A stretch of DNA of 16,102 nt from an uncultured Clostridium sp. (GTDB taxonomy: Bacteria; Bacillota; Clostridia; Lachnospirales; Lachnospiraceae), in contig CAMEWU010000026.1 in assembly GCA_945946715.1 (NCBI GenBank), positions 1-16,102 of the forward strand, given 5' to 3'. The position numbers and the translations under genes were made by a program. This document shows, one piece after another, positions 13,757-16,102 of this stretch (its first letter is position 1; each line of letters starts with the position of its first letter). The notes under the pieces were generated by a model, which worked only from the letters and a program-made list of their open reading frames with translations, did not search any database and had not been told where the DNA came from.

Positions 13757-13837
13757 TATATCATATCGATGATTCTTTAAAAATCTGTTTATGATTTCTG
13801 ATTTTTTTCTTACAATTATCCGGAAAGGTGGTCTTCT

Positions 13838-14695
13838 ATGTCTCATTATTTACTTAATTGCAATTGTATCCCTCTCATTCTTCTACTGGTAATGTTACCT
13901 TCCGTTCCTGTTTTTTCCAGTCTATTAATCTATCATTCCGGCCAGGATAACAGGGAATCTGTTCCTACCATGGAGGAACTTCCGATCATTACGGATCTTA
14001 CATTTGAAAGCACGAATATCTGTTCTTCTTCCTATGCCATTGATAACGACCGGATTATCTGTAAGTTCACTACTTTAGAACCCTGCTGCCTTCCGGCTAC
14101 GCTTGCTCTTTTTTCGCCTACTTATACCATAAATACCAGTTCTGCCATGAGTCTTACTATCCCTGTGAATTCTTTGCCGTTTCCCTCGCCCAACAAGGGA
14201 ACCACTCTCTATCTGCTCAATCCACTACAGGATGGCAGACATTGGATTTGCAGTTTTTCCATTCAGACTGGATATTTGCCGGATCAGGCATCCATACAGG
14301 CATGCCAGATTCTAAACTGTATTTTTCAGAACGGATATCAATACTATGGCCGGAACCCCTGTATCACTTACTTCGCACCGATTCTCTTTCATTATCAAAT
14401 CACCAGCTTAGACTCAGATGCTATGGATTCTCCGATGCTTCCAGAAAACCATACTGCTTTCAATTATAAAATTCTGGAAATCACTTCAAACCACCCGGTT
14501 AAACTTCTTCCACCCTATCAATATCAGACAGAATCAGGGCAGGTCTGGGAATTTTCCATGATTGATGCTGCAGGAAACGGGCCTTGTGCAATTACATTTT
14601 TGCTTGAAGATACCGATGTGCTATTGTATAATTTAACCAATAGCGAAAACAAGGAGGCATTTTATGCTGGAAAAAGCCATAGCCATTGCCGTTGA
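13838..14695 (+). CDS. Cys-rich exported or membrane-anchored protein of unknown function
   Basis: The family is not recognised. The product has 285 residues. A hydrophobic segment (about 10-32, IPLILLLVMLPSVPVFSSLL) suggests a signal peptide or anchor, so the rest is probably outside the cell. The body is rich in Ser, Thr, Pro and Tyr with predicted beta strands, and has more than ten cysteines, including EPCCLP (81-86), WICSF, ACQILNC and NGPCAI. So many cysteines in an exported anaerobe protein suggest disulfides or a metal site. The start has a clear ribosome site (GGAAAGGTGG, 6 bases before the ATG) and a near-consensus promoter. Its last 32 bases overlap the start of the HD-domain gene, and the final ten residues are simply the out-of-frame reading of that gene's first codons. 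No other strand of this stretch has a competing long frame. Confidence 0.72.
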   Translation: MSHYLLNCNCIPLILLLVMLPSVPVFSSLLIYHSGQDNRESVPTMEELPIITDLTFESTNICSSSYAIDNDRIICKFTTLEPCCLPATLALFSPTYTINTSSAMSLTIPVNSLPFPSPNKGTTLYLLNPLQDGRHWICSFSIQTGYLPDQASIQACQILNCIFQNGYQYYGRNPCITYFAPILFHYQITSLDSDAMDSPMLPENHTAFNYKILEITSNHPVKLLPPYQYQTESGQVWEFSMIDAAGNGPCAITFLLEDTDVLLYNLTNSENKEAFYAGKSHSHCR

Positions 14696-15107
14696 AGCAC
14701 ACAGAGGTCAAATCGACAAAGCAGGGAAGCCATATATTCTTCATCCTCTGCGTGTTATGCTGTCCGGAAAAACGGAAAACGAGATGATTTGCGGCGTCCT
14801 ACATGATGTTATTGAAGACACGCCGGTATCGATTGAAATGCTGGCAGCAGAAGGCTTTTCCCAGACCATTCTGGATGCCCTTCTTTTGTTAACCCATGAG
14901 CACAATGTTCCATATCAGGATTACATTGCATCCATCTCCCGGAATCCTTTGGCCGTTCAGGTGAAGCTCTATGATTTGCACGATAATTTAAATAGAGAAC
15001 GTCTGGGAATCCTAACGTTGGAAGATGAACGACGTATGGAAAAATACAAAAAATCGCAGGAATATCTTCTGCGATTTCTTGATTATGCAATTCAGAATCC
15101 TGAATAA
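14664..15107 (+). CDS. Single-domain HD hydrolase, small alarmone hydrolase (MESH1/RelH)-like
   Basis: The product has 147 residues and matches the hydrolase half of RelA/SpoT proteins alone. All expected manganese and catalytic residues are visible: H13 (EAHRGQ), H47 and D48 with E51 and D52 (LHDVIEDT), and D104 (VKLYDLHDNL). KPYILHPLRVM (22-32) is also typical. MESH1/RelH enzymes remove the 3'-pyrophosphate from (p)ppGpp; NADPH is another known substrate of animal MESH1. No synthetase, TGS or ACT domain follows, so it could only degrade. A strong AAGGAGG precedes the ATG at 14664, which lies inside the end of the Cys-rich gene, so the two are co-transcribed and probably coupled. The last 60 bases also contain a terminator for the opposite strand. 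Activity on alarmones is inferred from motifs. Confidence 0.9.
   Translation: MLEKAIAIAVEAHRGQIDKAGKPYILHPLRVMLSGKTENEMICGVLHDVIEDTPVSIEMLAAEGFSQTILDALLLLTHEHNVPYQDYIASISRNPLAVQVKLYDLHDNLNRERLGILTLEDERRMEKYKKSQEYLLRFLDYAIQNPE
15041..15077 (-). terminator. Terminator of the DUF4358 operon, embedded in the HD gene
   Basis: On the minus strand AAATCGCAG (15077-15069) pairs with CTGCGATTT (15059-15051), a perfect 9-bp stem with a 9-base loop. It continues into TTTTTTGTATTTTT. It is 41 bases beyond the DUF4358 stop. It lies inside the coding end of the convergent HD gene; on the plus strand no T-run follows. Confidence 0.8.
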
Positions 15108-15117
15108 CTTATTTCAC

Positions 15118-15588
15118 TTATTCTGCAAAGCAGGCGTCTATAATCTCTTGTGCCTCTGTATTGTTGTCACATACGCACAATATAACATAATTTCCTTTTG
15201 TTATAATTACCGGATTTTCTAATTTTGGAACTTCAGCAGCATTATAGCTCTGGAAGGAAGCCAATTGCGCTTCTACTCTTGCTTCTACTCCATCTTTTAA
15301 TACAGTCACCTGTTCTGCGGATGCTGCTTCCAGTACTGCAATTTCCTCTGCTGTTGCATTGGTCCCCATATATACTTTTCCGGATGCTACTGCATCAGAG
15401 CTGATTCCATACAAGGTTAATGCCTTATTTAAATCGATTTCTCCCAACTGATCCTTCCATGTAACACCGGAATATAAATCATCTGCCAAGGCAGCCGTAT
15501 CAATTACCTTGTTGGTTGCTCCACCACATCCTGCCAGTAACATAACTACGAACGTTAAAATTATTGTTAATTTCAAGTTTTTTTTCAT
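15118..15588 (-). CDS. DUF4358 lipoprotein
   Basis: This 156-residue protein begins with a short basic stretch, a hydrophobic core and the lipobox LLAGC, with Cys21 as the lipidated residue, so it is anchored to the outer face of the membrane. The mature part matches the DUF4358 pattern: a DLYSGVTWKDQLGEIDLNKA segment, then LYGISSDAVASGKVYMGTNA, alternating charged helix (EARVEAQLASFQSY), and a final strand NPVIITKGNYVILCVCDN. Its molecular function is not known. In Lachnospiraceae, DUF4358 genes often accompany O-acyltransferase and SGNH genes, suggesting envelope polymer acylation, and here an SGNH hydrolase lies 32 bases upstream on the same strand. AAGGAG precedes the ATG at 15588. Its terminator is inside the neighbouring gene. 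Confidence 0.9.
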   Translation of the reverse strand: MKKNLKLTIILTFVVMLLAGCGGATNKVIDTAALADDLYSGVTWKDQLGEIDLNKALTLYGISSDAVASGKVYMGTNATAEEIAVLEAASAEQVTVLKDGVEARVEAQLASFQSYNAAEVPKLENPVIITKGNYVILCVCDNNTEAQEIIDACFAE

Positions 15589-15620
15589 TTTGTTTCTCCT
15601 TATTCTTCTTAATCATTCTA

Positions 15621-16102
15621 CTATTTTAGTTTGTAAGTATGACTCTTTAAGTATTCCAGCCAAATATCACAATACTGCCCATTGCAATGTATGCCATCCA
15701 CGCTGGCTCCCACAGGTAAGGCACCTGTTTCATCTGCCAATGCCGATGCTACATCCAGATAAATCACATTTTGCTCCTTACAAATCTCTTCAATCATGGC
15801 ATTGAACCGACTCACATTAGCATTATTATAAATCGGATCTGTAGCTGAACGTTCCGCAGAAATTGGAATAATGTTCTGAATATAAATCAACGCATCCGGT
15901 TGCAACTGCTTAATATCCCGGATCAGTTTTGAATACTGTTCCTGAAACAGGTCATCATAAGGCCATCCTAATTCATTTACACCAAACATGATATAGATTT
16001 TATTATACTCCTGTTCCTGTAACGCCTCCATGACGGTTACGGTTCTGCCATCATCCGTAGGCACAATGGCATCCGTATAAATACGGGTAATACTCAGCCC
16101 CT
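15621..16102 (-). CDS. SGNH/GDSL-family hydrolase, C-terminal part only
   Basis: The frame stays open to the right edge, so the N-terminus, including the expected GDS catalytic serine block, is outside the window; about 159 residues are visible. The in-frame GTG at 16064 is read here as an internal valine. Block III appears as IMFGVNELGWPYDD, with the GxN asparagine of SGNH enzymes, and block V as DGIHCN, giving the Asp-xx-His pair. In between, QPDALIYIQNIIPIS is the usual strand. Such enzymes remove or transfer O-acyl groups, often acetyl, on carbohydrates at the cell surface. It is the upstream partner of the DUF4358 lipoprotein, separated by 32 bases. Location relative to the membrane cannot be told without the N-terminus. 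Confidence 0.9.
   Translation of the reverse strand, partial: GLSITRIYTDAIVPTDDGRTVTVMEALQEQEYNKIYIMFGVNELGWPYDDLFQEQYSKLIRDIKQLQPDALIYIQNIIPISAERSATDPIYNNANVSRFNAMIEEICKEQNVIYLDVASALADETGALPVGASVDGIHCNGQYCDIWLEYLKSHTYKLK

Larger units (their letters stand above)
13493..13837. other. Divergent intergenic region upstream of the amidase and the Cys-rich protein
   Basis: These 345 bases hold the amidase leader on the minus side (hairpin 13540-13572 and possible leader ORF 13576-13623) and a strong plus-strand promoter (13727-13756). An inverted repeat GACAT-N5-ATGTC (13729-13743) overlaps the -35 of that promoter and could be an operator. No convincing minus-strand promoter was found; the best guess, ATGACA-N17-ATAATA, reading down from about 13750, is weak. 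Confidence 0.5.

Noticed and set aside
1..16102. CRISPR array, insertion sequence, phage integration site, tRNA or rRNA
   Set aside because: No regularly spaced repeats, transposase or integrase motifs, or tRNA cloverleaf were seen on reading both strands; a dedicated RNA search was not possible.

Overview
The window looks like chromosome of a motile, low-GC, Gram-positive anaerobe of the Clostridia, most likely a Lachnospiraceae (Roseburia, Butyrivibrio or Eubacterium type). The signs are strong AGGAGG-type ribosome sites, SigA-like promoters with 17-18 bp spacers, a Firmicutes-type flagellin and FliS, DUF4358 and SGNH envelope genes, and a LysM-G5-M23 cell-wall hydrolase. The genus cannot be fixed from sequence reading alone. 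No tRNA, rRNA, CRISPR array, insertion sequence or prophage was seen.

Layout. Positions 1-4808 are all minus strand: a DivIVA-like coiled-coil protein that runs off the left edge, a HIT-family protein, a FliS-like chaperone, a 510-residue flagellin behind a sigma-28 promoter, and a hemolysin III/PAQR membrane protein. Positions 5097-9302 are plus strand: a nitrilase-superfamily amidase and a 1107-residue repeat protein whose C-terminus resembles the FliK hook-length domain. A perfect 20-bp hairpin then separates this block from a minus-strand block at 9435-12169: M23 peptidase, atypical shikimate kinase and flavin reductase. Next come a small plus-strand Ig-like protein, a minus-strand membrane-anchored amidase, and a plus-strand pair made of a Cys-rich exported protein overlapping a single-domain alarmone-hydrolase-like HD protein. 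The right end holds a minus-strand DUF4358 lipoprotein and an SGNH hydrolase cut by the window edge.

How the genes fit together. Three genes form a motility group: flagellin, its probable chaperone FliS, and the giant FliK-like protein, which has a candidate sigma-28 promoter of the same geometry as the flagellin promoter. The flagellin leader carries two possible CsrA sites arranged as in the Bacillus subtilis hag leader. A second group acts on the envelope: M23 peptidase, amidase, DUF4358/SGNH pair and probably the DivIVA-like protein. The rest is metabolic or unknown.

The least explained items are the 1107-residue protein, the Cys-rich flagellin, the shikimate kinase lacking a substrate-binding arginine, the Cys-rich exported protein overlapping the HD gene, and a short ORF plus strand-specific hairpin ahead of the amidase.
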